A DNA stretch of 64,000 nt from Lepus europaeus (taxonomy: Eukaryota; Chordata; Mammalia; Lagomorpha; Leporidae), in the NCBI RefSeq assembly GCF_033115175.1, contig NC_084836.1:65701297-65765296 (forward strand), given 5' to 3'. Positions 33,959 to 45,377 of the stretch are shown one piece after another. The notes under the pieces were generated by a model. It searched no databases. It was given only the letters and a program-made list of their open reading frames with translations, and was not told the DNA's origin. The position numbers and the translations under genes were made by a program. Each line of letters begins with the position of its first letter. Position 1 is the stretch's first letter.

Positions 33959-35810
33959 CTGTTGTGTAGTATTCTATAGAAGTACATATCCCATATTTCT
34001 TTATCAAGTTTTCTGTTGATGGGCATTTAGGTTGATTCCATGTCTTAGCTATTGTGAATTGAGCTGCAATAAACATTGAGGTGCAGACAGTTCTTTTATT
34101 TGCCAATTTAATTTATTTTGGTTAAATTCCAAGGAGTGGGATGGCTGGGCCATGTCGTAGGGCTATATTCAGGTTTCTGAGGAATCTCCAAACTGTCTTC
34201 CACAGTGGCTTTACCAGTTTGCATTCCCACCAACAGTTAATTAGTGTGCCTTTTTCCCCACATCCTTGCCAGCATCTATTGTTGGTAGATTTCTGTATGT
34301 GAGCCATTCTAACCGGGGTGAGGTGAAACCTCATTGTGGTTTTGATTTGCATTTCCCTGATGGCTAGTGATCCTGAACAATTTTTTTAAATTTTTATTTT
34401 TTATTTCATAAATGTGAATTTACAAAGTGCAACTTTTGTATTGTTGTGGCTTCCCCCCACCCAACCTCCCTCCCTACTGTGGCCCTCCCCTCTCCTTTTC
34501 CCTCTCCCATCCCACCCTTTATCGAGTTTCATTTTCATGCGTCAGTTGGCCGTTTGGATTTCCTTTTTTGAAAAATGTTTATTGAGGTCCTTGGCCCATC
34601 TCTTAAGTGGGTTGTTTGTTTTGTTGTTGTGGAGTTTCTTGATCTCTTTGTAGATTTTGGTTATTAATCCTTTATCAGTTGCATAATTTGCAGATATTTT
34701 TCCCATTCTGTCGGTAGCCTCTTCACTTTCCTGACTGTTTCTTTTGCAGTACAGAAACTTCTCAATTTGATGTAATCCCAATTGTTAATTCTGGCTTTCA
34801 CTGCTTGTGCCTCTGGGGTCTTTTCCAAGAAATCTTTGCCTGTACCTATATCTTGTAGGGTTTCTCTAATGTTCTCTAATAATTTGATGGTGTTGGGTCA
34901 TGTGTTTAGATCTTTAATCCATGTTGAGTGGATTTTTGTGTAAGGTGTAAGGTAGGGGTCTTGCTTCATGCTTCTGCATGTAGAAATCCAGTTTTCCCAG
35001 CACCATTTGTTGAATAGACTCTCCTTGCTCCAGGAATTGGTTTTAGATCCTTGATCAAATGTAAGTTGGCTATAGATGTTTGGATTGATTTCTGGTGTTT
35101 CTATTCTGTTCCATTTGTCTATCCATTTGTTTCTGTACCCAGTACCATGCTATTTTTATTACAATTGCCCTGTAGTATGTCCTGAAATCTGGTATTGTGA
35201 TGCCTCCAGCTTTGTTTTTGTTGTCCAAGATTGCTTAAGCTAGTCAAGGTCTCCTGTGCCTCCATATGAATTTCAGCATCATTTTTTCCAGAACTGAGGA
35301 GAATGCTTTTGGTATTTTGATTGGTATTGCATTGAATCTATAAATTACTTTTGGGATAATAGACATTTTGATGATATTGACTCTTCCATTCCATGAATAT
35401 GGAATATTTTTCCATTTTTTGGTATCCTCTTCTATTTCTTTCTTTGAGGTTTTGTAATTCTCATCATATAGATCTCTGACATCCTTGGTTAAGTTTATTC
35501 CAAGGTATTTGATTGTTTTTGTAGTTATTGTGAATGAGATTGATCTTAGCAGTTCTTTCTCAGCTGTGGCATTGCCTGTGTATACAAAGGCTGTTGACTT
35601 TTGTGCATTGATTTTATATCCTGCTCCTTTGTCAAACTTTTCTATGAGTTCTAATAGTCACTTAGTAGAGTTCTTTGGATCCCCTAAATAAAGAATCATA
35701 TCATCTGCAAAGAGGGATAGCTTGACTTCTTCCTTCCCAGTTTGTATCCTTTTAATTTCTTTTTCTTGCCTGATGGCTCTGGCTAAAACTTCCCGTACTA
35801 TATTGAACAG
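32622..35810 (-). mobile_element. 5'-truncated L1, - strand
   Basis: Starts with the complement of an L1 tail, then the C-rich complement of the G tract (32687-32750) and a single 3' module. The complement of ORF2 follows as far as the reverse-transcriptase region; the [17 protein letters not shown] frame is still readable at 35658-35710. A T-run has expanded at 33930-33957. Frames are broken throughout, so this is an inactive middle-aged copy, and it is split by another L1 tail at 34383-34537. Confidence 0.95.
34383..34537 (-). mobile_element. L1 tail inserted in L1 ORF2
   Basis: About 155 bp of L1 3' end only (tail complement, tttcataaatgtgaatttac, C-rich tract, atcgagtttcattttc). It interrupts the ORF2 complement between gatcctgaaca and tttcatgcgtcagttggcc. 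One of the shortest L1 insertions in the window. Confidence 0.88.
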
Positions 35811-35855
35811 ACAAAGATCTTTCAATATCAATTTATCCTCCAAGAAAGCACTTTC

Positions 35856-36194
35856 GGCCGGCGTCGCAGCTCAATAGGCTAATCCTCTGCCTTGTGGCAC
35901 TGGCACACCAGGTTCTAGTCCCGGTCGGGGCACCGGATTCTGTCCCAGTTGCCCCTCTTCCAGGCCAGCTCTCTGCTGTGGCCCAGGAGTGCAGTGGAGG
36001 ATGGCCCAAGTGCTTGGGCCCTGAACCCCATGGGAGACCAGGAGAAGCACCTGGCTTCTGCCTTTGGATCAGCGCGGTGCGACGGCAGCAGCGCACCAGC
36101 CGTGGCGGCCATTGGAGGGTGAACCAACCCAAAGGAAGACCTTTCCTCTGTCTCTCTCTCTCACTGTCCATTTTGCCTGTCAAAAGAAAAAAAA
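35856..36194 (+). mobile_element. Young CSINE
   Basis: Sense copy from ggccggcgtcgcagctcaat to an A tail. Target duplication aagaaagcactttc is at 35842-35855 and 36195-36208. Confidence 0.96.
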
Positions 36195-36208
36195 AAGAAA
36201 GCACTTTC

Positions 36209-36746
36209 AACTTATCACAGAATTTTTTCTAAGTAAAAAGAAATAAATATGAAAACTATATTTTACTTCATCATTTATAGGGAACTTTTTGGTTCTAGTT
36301 GTAAAATTCATGCTTTTAAATTCCACTCTTCCCAAGCTCTCTCCCATTATTTTATCTATATTTTATCAACTATAATTGATAAGACGAAATAGAATAGTGT
36401 GACCACTGACATAGTTTGCCTTGGGGCAAACCTCAACAAAACTCTTTAGTTAAAGATTAGGGAATGATCCATTGCCTCTAAAGTTGGGTTTACTCAGAAA
36501 GACAAACATCATAAGTCTTCTCTTATCTGTGAAAGTAAGTACAGAGTATAAATTATTTGAATATCATATCATATATTCATAGCTATAAATATTATTTCAG
36601 GGAATCGTGCCTCATAAAAGACAACCAAACCTTCTTGCCCATGTTATGATCATTGCCATGGATCCCTCACGTCATGTTTTCAAGAAAAATAAAATGAAAT
36701 AAAAACAAAAAAGAAAAGTTGGGTTCAACGGTAATTTTTGTTACTT
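36209..36746. other. No gene identified
   Basis: AT-rich intergenic DNA. No coding or repeat signal recognised. Confidence 0.45.
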
Positions 36747-36760
36747 GAAAGTTGTTGTTC

Positions 36761-37076
36761 TTAGTGTAGGGTTAACTTTACCATGATCAAGTGAACTGAA
36801 AATAGAACTTTGTAAAAATTAAGAGTGAGAGAGGAAGGAGGAAGAAGGCTTGGAGTATGTGGGTGGAGTGGCAAGTTTCACTATGTCCTTCAGTCTGTAT
36901 ATATAAAATACATGACATTTGTGTAACTTCAATCAAACTTTAAACAAATAAAAAGAAAAGAAAAGAATTCAAATCTTCCCACAAGATCAAGGCAATGTCT
37001 ACCGTACATTTTCTGACAACAGAATGGCCACTCATTTTTAGACTTGATAATAAAAATTATTTGAATTTTAAAAAAA
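36761..37076 (+). mobile_element. L1 3' end with apparent 3' transduction
   Basis: 36761-36966 reads as an L1 3' end (purine-rich gagagaggaaggaggaagaag, then atgacatttgtgtaacttca and an A-rich end). About 100 bases without L1 character follow, ending gataataaaaattatttgaa and an A-run. The perfect 14-bp duplication gaaagttgttgttc encloses both parts (36747-36760, 37077-37090), so they were inserted together. Confidence 0.75.
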
Positions 37077-37123
37077 GAAAGTTGTTGTTCATGTCATGCA
37101 TTAAATTGATAATTTATTATCAG

Positions 37124-37453
37124 AGCGCCAGCGCAGTGGCACAGTAGGTTAATCCTCCACCTGTGGGCACTGGCATCCCATATGGGCACTGGTTTGAGTC
37201 CTGGCTGCTCCTCTTTCAATCCAGCTCTCTGCTGTGGCCTGGGAAATCAGTAGAAGACGGCCCAAGACCTTGGGCCCTTGTACCCGCATGGGAGACCAGA
37301 AAGAAGCTCCTGGATCCTGGCTTTGGATCAGCACAGCTTCGGCCATTGCAGCCAACTGGGAAGTGAACAGAATGAAGACTTTTCTCTCTGTCTCTCCCTG
37401 TCACTGTGTGTAACTCTGCCTCTCAGATAAATAAATAAAATCTCTTAAAAATT
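37124..37453 (+). mobile_element. CSINE
   Basis: Sense copy starting agcgccagcgcagtggcaca. The flanks aatttattatcag and aacttattaccag are probably an aged target duplication. Confidence 0.93.
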
Positions 37454-37634
37454 AACTTATTACCAGTATCTGCATGGATGTTAAAATAATTGTAAGAACC
37501 TTTTGAGATCACTCAAAAACTGCAATTTGTATTTAATAAAAATTAAATTAAGCTACCTGCTATGAATGCATAAAATAGTAAGGGAAGGGTAATGGATGAA
37601 AAAGAAGAAAATTATGGCTCATAGAATCCTCATA

Positions 37635-37958
37635 GGGGCTGACGCCATGACACACTAGGCTAATCCTCTGCCTGCAGCACCGGCATCCCATATAGGTGCC
37701 AGTCCTAGTCCTGGCTGCTCCTCTTCCAATCCAGTTCTCTGCTATGGCATGGGAGGGCAGTGGAGGATGGCCCAAGTGTTTGGGCCCCTGCACCTGCATG
37801 GGATACTGGGAGGAGGCACCTGGCTCCTGGCTTCGGACTGGCATAGCTCTGGTCATTGCAGCCATTTGGGGAAGAAGGAAATCCTTTTTCTCTGTCTCTC
37901 TCTCTCACTGTCTCTAACTCTACCTGTCAAATAAATAGAGAAAAATATTTTTTTAAAA
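37635..37958 (+). mobile_element. CSINE
   Basis: Sense copy starting ggggctgacgccatgacaca. Duplication aatcctcata / aatccttata flanks it, with one mismatch. Confidence 0.93.
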
Positions 37959-37968
37959 AATCCTTATA

Positions 37969-38863
37969 AATGCAGCGAGTCAAAGGCAGTAGTTGCTGTA
38001 GCTCCAGTCCATGTCCCCTTTGGCCACCTCAGAGACATTCAGCTTCGTTATTTCCAAGTTCCTGTTTGTTCAACTAAACTGCCATCCCACTGTCCCTAAA
38101 TCAGGGTTGGCAATTAGACCCGGGCCGTATTCAGGACAAGAGGACAATAAGATAGGCAACTTGAACACATGCTCATTAAGAATATTCTTTCTTACTCAGT
38201 GTTCTTCAGGGAACACCTCTGAATTGTATTAGTGATGGCAATAGTCCAGTCCATTAGTCCATTTTTAACTGCTGCCTGGATTACATGCAGCCCTATCTTT
38301 AAACTTGATTAAATATTTTTTTCAGAACATTGATGAGAAGATGTCACATATGATCATAGGTATATGCTAAAAAGAAAGTTGGAAATACATTGGAAGCATG
38401 TATACTTGACATATAGGCCACTTGTTAATAAAATTGGTTTGCAACTTTAAGACATTCTTGATGCAGACATCATATATATAACAGTAACTTCATGACGGAA
38501 TAGTTCCCCGCAAGTACAAACCAACCCTTCCTTGATGGGGCAGATACCACCTGTTCAGAATTTTGCTGTCACTTGATTCGTGCATTAACGAGCACGGCCT
38601 TCATCAAGGCTCAAAGATAGGACCTGTTTCTCAAAAAAAAAAAAAAAAAAAGGAATCGTATAAAGCTAGCTTTCTTCTAAATACTTGGGAGTCTGAGCTT
38701 TGTGTTTCCAATCATAGTTTGCTTGTTTCCACGGGTATCTGATCCTCCACATGAATTCAGAGCATCACTGGATACTCTTGTTCATGGGTTCCAAGTGACA
38801 ATGCTGCTTACTCTGAAACCTGAGCCATCTGAAAAAGAATGACAGCGCTTTATGCATCAGGTA
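37969..38863. other. No gene identified; A-run at 38633-38651
   Basis: The A19 run could mark the end of an unrecognised retrocopy whose body would precede it, but I see no matching duplication or protein similarity. Confidence 0.4.
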
Positions 38864-39056
38864 AATTTATTTATTTTTATATTTATTTACTTATTTGAAA
38901 GTCAGAGTAACACAAAGAGAGAAAGAAGGCTATGGTGCAGCTCCAGACCAAAGCAGAGAGCTGGATCAGGAGTAGAGCAGCCGGGACTCGAACCAGCGCC
39001 CATACAGGATACCAGAGCTGCAAGCAGTTTTACCCATTACACCACAGAGGGGGCTC
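38864..39056 (-). mobile_element. CSINE with internal deletion
   Basis: Antisense ends are present, but the central body is missing between the GA tract and gcagctccagaccaaagcag. Flanked by atcaggtaa on both sides. Confidence 0.85.
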
Positions 39057-39526
39057 CAGATCAGGTAACTTTAAATGTGTCGTGGCTACCCATACAATTA
39101 TAAGCACTATACAAGTATGTTGCCTCTAAAAATCATTGAATGAACATAAGGATATAAATTGAGATAGTTAAGAATAAAATTAGTAGGAAAAAATTACCTA
39201 GTGAGAGTTAATGACAAGAAAATCACAATATAAACATATGTCACTATCATATCCAGAAGATTGTATAAGATGGTATAAGAAAGTCTAACATAAAGATATT
39301 TCTATCTCACAGAAACAGAGGCAGATAATGCAAAACAAATGATGTTCATTTCACTTCATCACAGTACAATCTAAATATCAAAGGAAGAAAAGAGAAATGG
39401 AGATGGGGGACAAAAACTATGTTGGGACAAAAGAAAACAGAAACACAGCAAACCAAAACTTATGGAATGCAGCAAATTGAGTTCTAAGAGGGAGGTTTAT
39501 AAATGCCAATGTTAAGAGTAAAAAGA

Positions 39527-39842
39527 GGCCGGCGCCATGGCTCAATAGGCTAATCCTCTGCCTTGCGGCACTGGCACACCGGGTTCTAGTCCCAGTCGGG
39601 GTGCCGGATTCTGTCCTGGTTGCCCCTCTTCCAGGCCAGCTCTCTGCTGTGGCCAGGGAGTGCAGTGGAGGATGGCTCAAATGCTTGGGCCCTGCACCCC
39701 ATGGGAGACCAGGAGAAGCACCTGGCTCCAGCGCAGTGCACTGGCCGCGGCGGCCATTGGAGGGTGAACCAACAGCAAAGGAAGACCTTTCTCTCTGTCT
39801 CTCTCTCTCTCACTGTCCACTCTGCCTGTCAAAAAAAAAAAA
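39527..39842 (+). mobile_element. Young CSINE
   Basis: Sense copy starting ggccggcgccatggctcaat. Target duplication aagagtaaaaaga is at 39514-39526 and 39843-39855. A short part of the body is deleted. Confidence 0.95.
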
Positions 39843-39855
39843 AAGAGTAAAAAGA

Positions 39856-40168
39856 AAGGGGGCCAGAGTGGTGATGTAGTGGGTAAAGCTGCCACCTGCA
39901 ATGTCGCCATCCCATATCAGTGATGGTTCGACTCCTTGCCGCTCCATTTCTTATCCAGCTCCCTGCTAATGTGCCTGGGAAAGCAGTGGAGGATGGTGCT
40001 TGGGCCTCAGCACCCATGTGTGAGACTTGGAAAAAGTCCCTGGCTCGTGGCTTCTGACTGGCCCAGCCCTAGCCATTGTGGTCATCTGGGGAGTGAACCA
40101 GCAGATGGAAGATTTTATCTCTCTCTGCCTTTCAAATAAATAAATAAATAAACTTTTTTAAAAAAAGA
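39856..40168 (+). mobile_element. CSINE next to another at a shared target
   Basis: Older-type sense copy starting gggggccagagtggtgatgt. Its right flank aagaattaaaagaaa resembles the left flank aagagtaaaaagaaa, so both SINEs used the same A-rich target. Confidence 0.9.
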
Positions 40169-40218
40169 ATTAAAAGAAATATCTCAGATATTATAGCACA
40201 GATATAAGTTAAGCAGAG

Positions 40219-40476
40219 GGCTGGCGCCATGGCTCACTTGGTTAATACTCCACCTGCTGCGCCGGCATCCCATATGGGTGCCAGGTTCTAGTCCCAGTTG
40301 CTCCTCTTCAAGTCCAGCTCTCTGCTGTGGCCCGGGAAGGCAGTGGAGGATGGCCCAAGTGCTTGGGCACCTGCACCCGCATGGGAGACCAGGAGGAAGC
40401 ACCTGGCTCCTGACTTCGGATCAGCACAGCGCACTGGCCATGGTGGCTATTTGGGGGGTGAACCAAAGGAAGGAAG

Positions 40477-40521
<45 letters not shown>

Positions 40522-40570
40522 CTAACTCTGCCTGTCAAATAAGAGAGAGAGAGAGAGAAGTTTAAAAAAA
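40219..40570 (+). mobile_element. Young CSINE
   Basis: Sense copy starting ggctggcgccatggctcact with a (CT)n tract at 40481-40517. Target duplication aagttaagcagag is at 40206-40218 and 40571-40583. Confidence 0.95.
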
Positions 40571-41500
40571 AAGTTAAGCAGAGAAAAATAAGGTAAACAA
40601 AACTGATAATTGATTCTTAAAAGATAAGCCAAATGGGCAAACCTTTAGCTATACTAACAAAGTAAAAGCAAGAATCCAAATAAATAAAACTAAAACAGGA
40701 AACATTACAACTGATATTATTTAAAAAATGCAAAGAATCATCAGAGACTAAGAATAATTATGTGCCAAAAATTGGACAACCTAAAAAAATTGGATAAAGT
40801 GCTACAGACAAGATTGAATCATGAAAGTAACAGAAAATCTTATCAGATCAATAACAAGTAAAGAGATTGAATCAGTAATCAAAATCTCCTAACAAAGAAA
40901 TGTCCATGACCAACAGGATTCACAGGTGGATTTTACTCCAAATTTCAAGAATTTGTGTCCATTGTCTGCAAACTTTTTGAAAAAAAAATTGAAGAGGCAA
41001 GATCCCTCACAAATTCATTTTACGACACCAGCATTACCCTTACATGAAAACTAGATAAGGATATTACAAGAAAGGGAAATTAGAGGTCCATAACCCTGAG
41101 GAACATAAATCCAAAACTCAACAAAATAGTAGCAAACTGACTTCAGCAACACAAGAAAAGGGCCCTGCATTGTGATCTGGTGACATTTATTCTGAGATGC
41201 AAAGATAGTTCAAATATTCAAAGCAATGATATGATCCTCCTCACCCATAGAATGTAGGATTAAAAACATCATACGGTCCTCTCAATAGGTGAAAAAAAAA
41301 TACATTTGATAAAATTCAATGTCTTTTCATGATAAAAACTCCCAACAAATCTGTATAGAAGGAATCAATTTCAGTGCAATAAAGGCCATATAAGGAGCTC
41401 ATAGTTAGCATAATCCTCAGTGACAAAACTTCACATATTCCTCCCTGAGATCAGGAATAAGACAAGGATGTCCACTCCCACCACTTAGTTGGATAAGGAG

Positions 41501-42840
41501 ACTAACGTTTTTGCATGTTTGTTTTTCATTTCCCCTTTTAATAGCAATAGAATGTAACATTTCATAAAATATTAAAGACATAATAAAGCTATCTTTGAGG
41601 GGAAAGAGAAAATACCAGTGATGAAACAGAGCTGTTCAGAAGGCTGAAATGCGTTATTCTTATGTGCTTACTCTTTGAATCATTAACCACACAGTTTTAG
41701 CTCTCTGTTGTTTGCCCCCTTCTCATCCAGCATACGGGAACATGTACCCATGCACACACACACACACACACTGCCTGCATAGGCTAATGACAAGAACTTA
41801 TAGAGGGATTCTGCCTTTGTTATAAATGGTCTGTAAGTGACAACTTTTGTTTCTAAATAATATTTTTAATCTAGTACTCCAAAATAACCCCCAGTTTCAC
41901 CTTATTTTCTTTATTTTCAGTAAAATCATGGTAATCCCCAACTGGAACTTCTTCACCTAAACTTGAATGGAATAATACACTTTTTAAACTCCTACATGAT
42001 TATCTTGTTCCCCTCAGTGTTCTTTTTTTTTTTTTTTTTTGGATTCCAGATTTGCCATTCTAAAACATTATTGCAATCATGTCATTCTTTTCCTAAGAGA
42101 TCTTTATCAGTCCCCAGTTTCCTATCTAACAAGTTTGGATCTCTATTTATTCCCCTTCAACTTGTAGTCAGGTGAGACGCTCAAAGTGGGCTCATACCTT
42201 ACTTGAATTACCGCTGAGACTTTATCCTTGAGTTTAGTTCTAAATCAGTCCAATATTTAAGATTCAGTTAATATCTCCCAGAGTTATCACCGTCTTGCTA
42301 CCATAAGTAACAGTTGGCACCTCTTCATATTCATTTCAGCCTAATTATAGTTTCATATTCATTTTGAGATAATTACAGTCATTCCCTATTTTTAATATAA
42401 TTATAGTCGTTCCCAACATGTAAGGCTCAGTTTCCCCATAATTGCCACTGTCTTGCTATTGAAGGCAACTTTTAATACTTCTTCTTAGATTCAATACAAT
42501 TACAGTACAGTGATTTAGACTTTAATGAATGCCATTTTACATTTCCAACTGAATTTTCAGCTACTTTAAGAAGGGATGAATTGCTATACAAAGCCATTTA
42601 ACACTTGCCATAATCTGGAATGCATTATAAGTACTCATTACTTTTTATTTATTGAATTTTTATAGCTCCTCCTCTAAAAAGAATTTCAGAGTAACTTGCG
42701 AAGTATACAGTAAGTAGAAAAAACCTCCCTTTCAGACCAAAGGGAAAGAAAGTTTTAAAGTGAGAATATAATTTTCCTCATGGGCATTGTCTACCTTAGA
42801 AAAACTACTACAGAACATGCCTGTGACTATAGACTTGTAG
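41501..42840. other. No gene identified; short (CA)n at 41753-41771
   Basis: About 1.3 kb of AT-rich DNA. A T-run lies at 42022-42041. No coding frame of interest. Confidence 0.45.
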
Positions 42841-42844
42841 TTCA

Positions 42845-43640
42845 GGCCACCGAAGATTAGAGATGGGAAACGGGCACTCCCTTGACTTGCATCCTCTGGT
42901 CTGCTTTAACACAAACCAGGAGGAAAGGAAAGCTCGGCATCAGAAGCAATGGGTGGCAGGCCTATTAATGGCTGATCTGTACAGTGATCTGCCCTCAAGG
43001 AGACCCAACAGGCCAGTCCACTGCAGTGGCTTTCAATGTGGTAAGCCTGGGCTTCAGCAGAAGTCAGCTTGTGAAGAGCCCTGGCAGCTCTGCCAAGAGT
43101 TGGATCACTGGAAATGGACCTGCCCTGGAGTCGAAGGATGCCCAGGTCAGAGCCACAGATCTTATTGGCTCTAAGCTGAAAAGCCCTTCACTCAGCCCAA
43201 CTTCCAAAGTGACCACTGCAGCTGAGGGGATGGTCAAGTAGGGTCAGCAACATTGCAGGCAGAACTGTAAATTTCTTGTTAGAGATGCCCCCTGTCTTTA
43301 CCTGGCCAGCTCTCCTCCCAGGCCAGCCAAGTAATGAAAGTCAACAGAGTGCCTTCCCCTAGGAGGTTCACACCTCCCTTAGGATATACCCCATGTGAAG
43401 AGATGGATAGGTCTGGGCCTCTGAATTTACAAGGCCTAAAGCCCACCAGATTATTATCAAGCCGCTTCTGTCAGGTTCTATTTGCCTCTCAATCAGAAAA
43501 CTTAATTGTAGCTTAGACAGCACCTTTCTTAGCTCCTCTAATAATGACTCTGTCCTTTGTTCTAGGCCCTGTCTAGTGCACTTGGGCCTCATTCCTTTGT
43601 AATCATAACCTCTACTCTACCACCAATGGCTCTACTCCCA
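42845..43640 (+). mobile_element. Endogenous retrovirus fossil, gag-pro portion
   Basis: The strongest part (42970-43200) resembles the end of a retroviral gag: two cysteine/histidine knuckle-like clusters, the second close to the CPLC..GHW..DCP type of gammaretrovirus-like (class I) elements, followed by a linker typical of the gag-pro junction. The family is suggested, not proven. The fossil is short, clearly broken in several places and lacks recognisable LTRs, most of gag, and pol. It abuts an L1 3' end at about 43745. Old judging by decay, though the adjoining L1 tail is only moderately aged. Confidence 0.55.
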
Positions 43641-43744
43641 ACATGTGTGTACTGATGGTCCTCTTCCCCACTTAATGCTGTATAATTGTTCAAACCTGGT
43701 AAATGCCACTCTTAGGATCATTGGTTACTATCCTCACTCTGTCT

Positions 43745-44210
43745 TTTATGACCTTGTCTAAATATGATCAGAGTCGGAAAACTTGGAAGGCTTCCATAGC
43801 CTTGGCAACTCATGACGACAGCCTAAGATGGTTACTGGCGCCATAAACTAGAGTGTCAATTTGTTGGGTCAACAACAGGAGCCACTGTGCACTTGCTCCT
43901 CATGTGGGATCTCTGTCCTTAATGTGCTGTACATTTTGATTTAATGCTATAACTAGTACTCAAACAGTATGTTTCACTTTGTGTTTCTATGTGGGTGCAA
44001 ACTGTTGAAATCTTTATACTAAATTGATCTTCTGTATATAAAGAGAATTGAAAATGAATCTTGATGCAAATGGAAGGGGAGAGGGAGCGGGAGGGGGGAG
44101 GGTTGCGGGTGGGAGGGAAGGTATGGGGGGGGGGGAAGCCATTGTAATCCATAAGCTGTACACTGGAAATTTATATTCATTAAATAAAAGTTAAAAAAAA
44201 AAAAAAAAAA
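43745..44210 (+). mobile_element. Truncated L1 3' end
   Basis: Starts within the 3' UTR (gaccttgtctaaatatgatc), carries one 3' module and a G-rich tract (44075-44139), and ends taaataaaagtt plus an A tail. No target duplication was found directly at its left edge, where the retroviral fossil begins. Confidence 0.92.
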
Positions 44211-44249
44211 GAGCAGTGAAAAACAGATGATTAGAATTACTGACAGCCT

Positions 44250-44400
44250 AACTTGTGTCAAGCATTTTTCGAAGCATTTTACATGGGTTGCATCTTTTAG
44301 TACTCAAGCAGCTTTGTGTACTAATTCCAAACTCTTGCATCCTACTTTTATCATTGTAGAGAAGGAGAAATAGAAGTGCAAAGAAACTTAATACAAAAAG
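44250..44400 (-). mobile_element. MIR SINE fragment
   Basis: Antisense MIR-like order: acttgtgtcaagcatttttc, gaagcattttacatggg, then gaaggagaaatagaagtgc. Confidence 0.55.
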
Positions 44401-44937
44401 GAGGAGGAAAAGCTCCAGTCCAGAATTCTGACTTTAATAACAATATCCCTAACTATTCAACAACTCCAGAACATTTACTGCACAAGAATTAAAATGAAAA
44501 TACCACACAAGACCAGTGAAACGGAAAGTTTTGTATATGCTAAGTAGAATATTGCTGCAATTTAGCTTTGAGTAACCCCTTTATATTTACAGCAACCACA
44601 AGTGAACAGAAAAGTGTACAAGAATTATTTTATTTATTTTTCATGTTCTAATCCTCTGAGCAGTATGCATTACTAAATGCCTACTTGAATATCGTTGCAA
44701 AAAAGAAAAAGAGAAAGAAAATACAGTTATGTCGTGTTACATTTAAGATTGACATCTGGTGTGAGAGAAACAGTTAATTGAAGTAAACTCAAAATACTAA
44801 GTGGAGACTTCCAACAGCAGGAACAGCACCCTGAGCACATAGTAGGAGTTCCCCAGAGGGGCACGCAGCAAGGACATTGATTCTGTGCAGGCTGGAGAAA
44901 AGGGCCAATGACAAGACACAGAAAACTTACAATGGGG
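44401..44937. other. No gene identified
   Basis: AT-rich then balanced sequence. Nothing recognised. Confidence 0.45.
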
Positions 44938-45324
44938 GTGGGGGGAGGTCCCAAGATGGCGGAATAGCAATAGGGAGGTCTGATCTGGGCTAAACGAAAT
45001 TAATAGGAAAAAGTGGAGAAGGCACTCTCTCAGGGTAAAGCTGCCGGGGAAACTGCAGTGGGAGATCCTGCAAAAGCGGTAGAAACGGCCTGGACCTGTG
45101 TGGAAGCTGCGGACACGCAGCTATGAGCAAGCAACCTAGGACCCAGCAGCTTGGATCCGGAAAAAGCGCCCCCTTCTGGCAAGCCAGGTGAAGTCAGACT
45201 GCACTGGCCGGAGGCCACTGTTGATACCCCTGGAGGGAGAGCCAAGTGGACTGCACTGGTTTTGAGCCTGGCCCGGGACCCTCAGGGCAGCGGGGCAACT
45301 GCTCACCCAGAGGAGGAGGGGGGC

Positions 45325-45377
<53 letters not shown>

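Larger units (their letters stand above)
39400..41500 (+). mobile_element. Old L1 ORF2 fragment carrying three SINEs
   Basis: Sense ORF2 sequence, for example acttatggaatgcagcaaat, agagggaggtttataaatgc, aaagcaagaatccaaataaa, caggattcacaggtggattt and caggaataagacaaggatgt. It is interrupted at 39527-39842, 39856-40168 and 40219-40570. Heavily mutated, spanning the endonuclease-RT linker into the RT domain. Confidence 0.85.

Noticed and set aside
38100-38330. hAT-type MITE start (cagggttggcaattagaccc)
   Set aside because: Only one end resembles such elements and the other end has no matching inverted repeat.
42863-43174. 103-codon frame as a possible host zinc-knuckle gene
   Set aside because: The cysteine/histidine pattern and its context fit a retroviral gag fossil, and no host gene structure is present.
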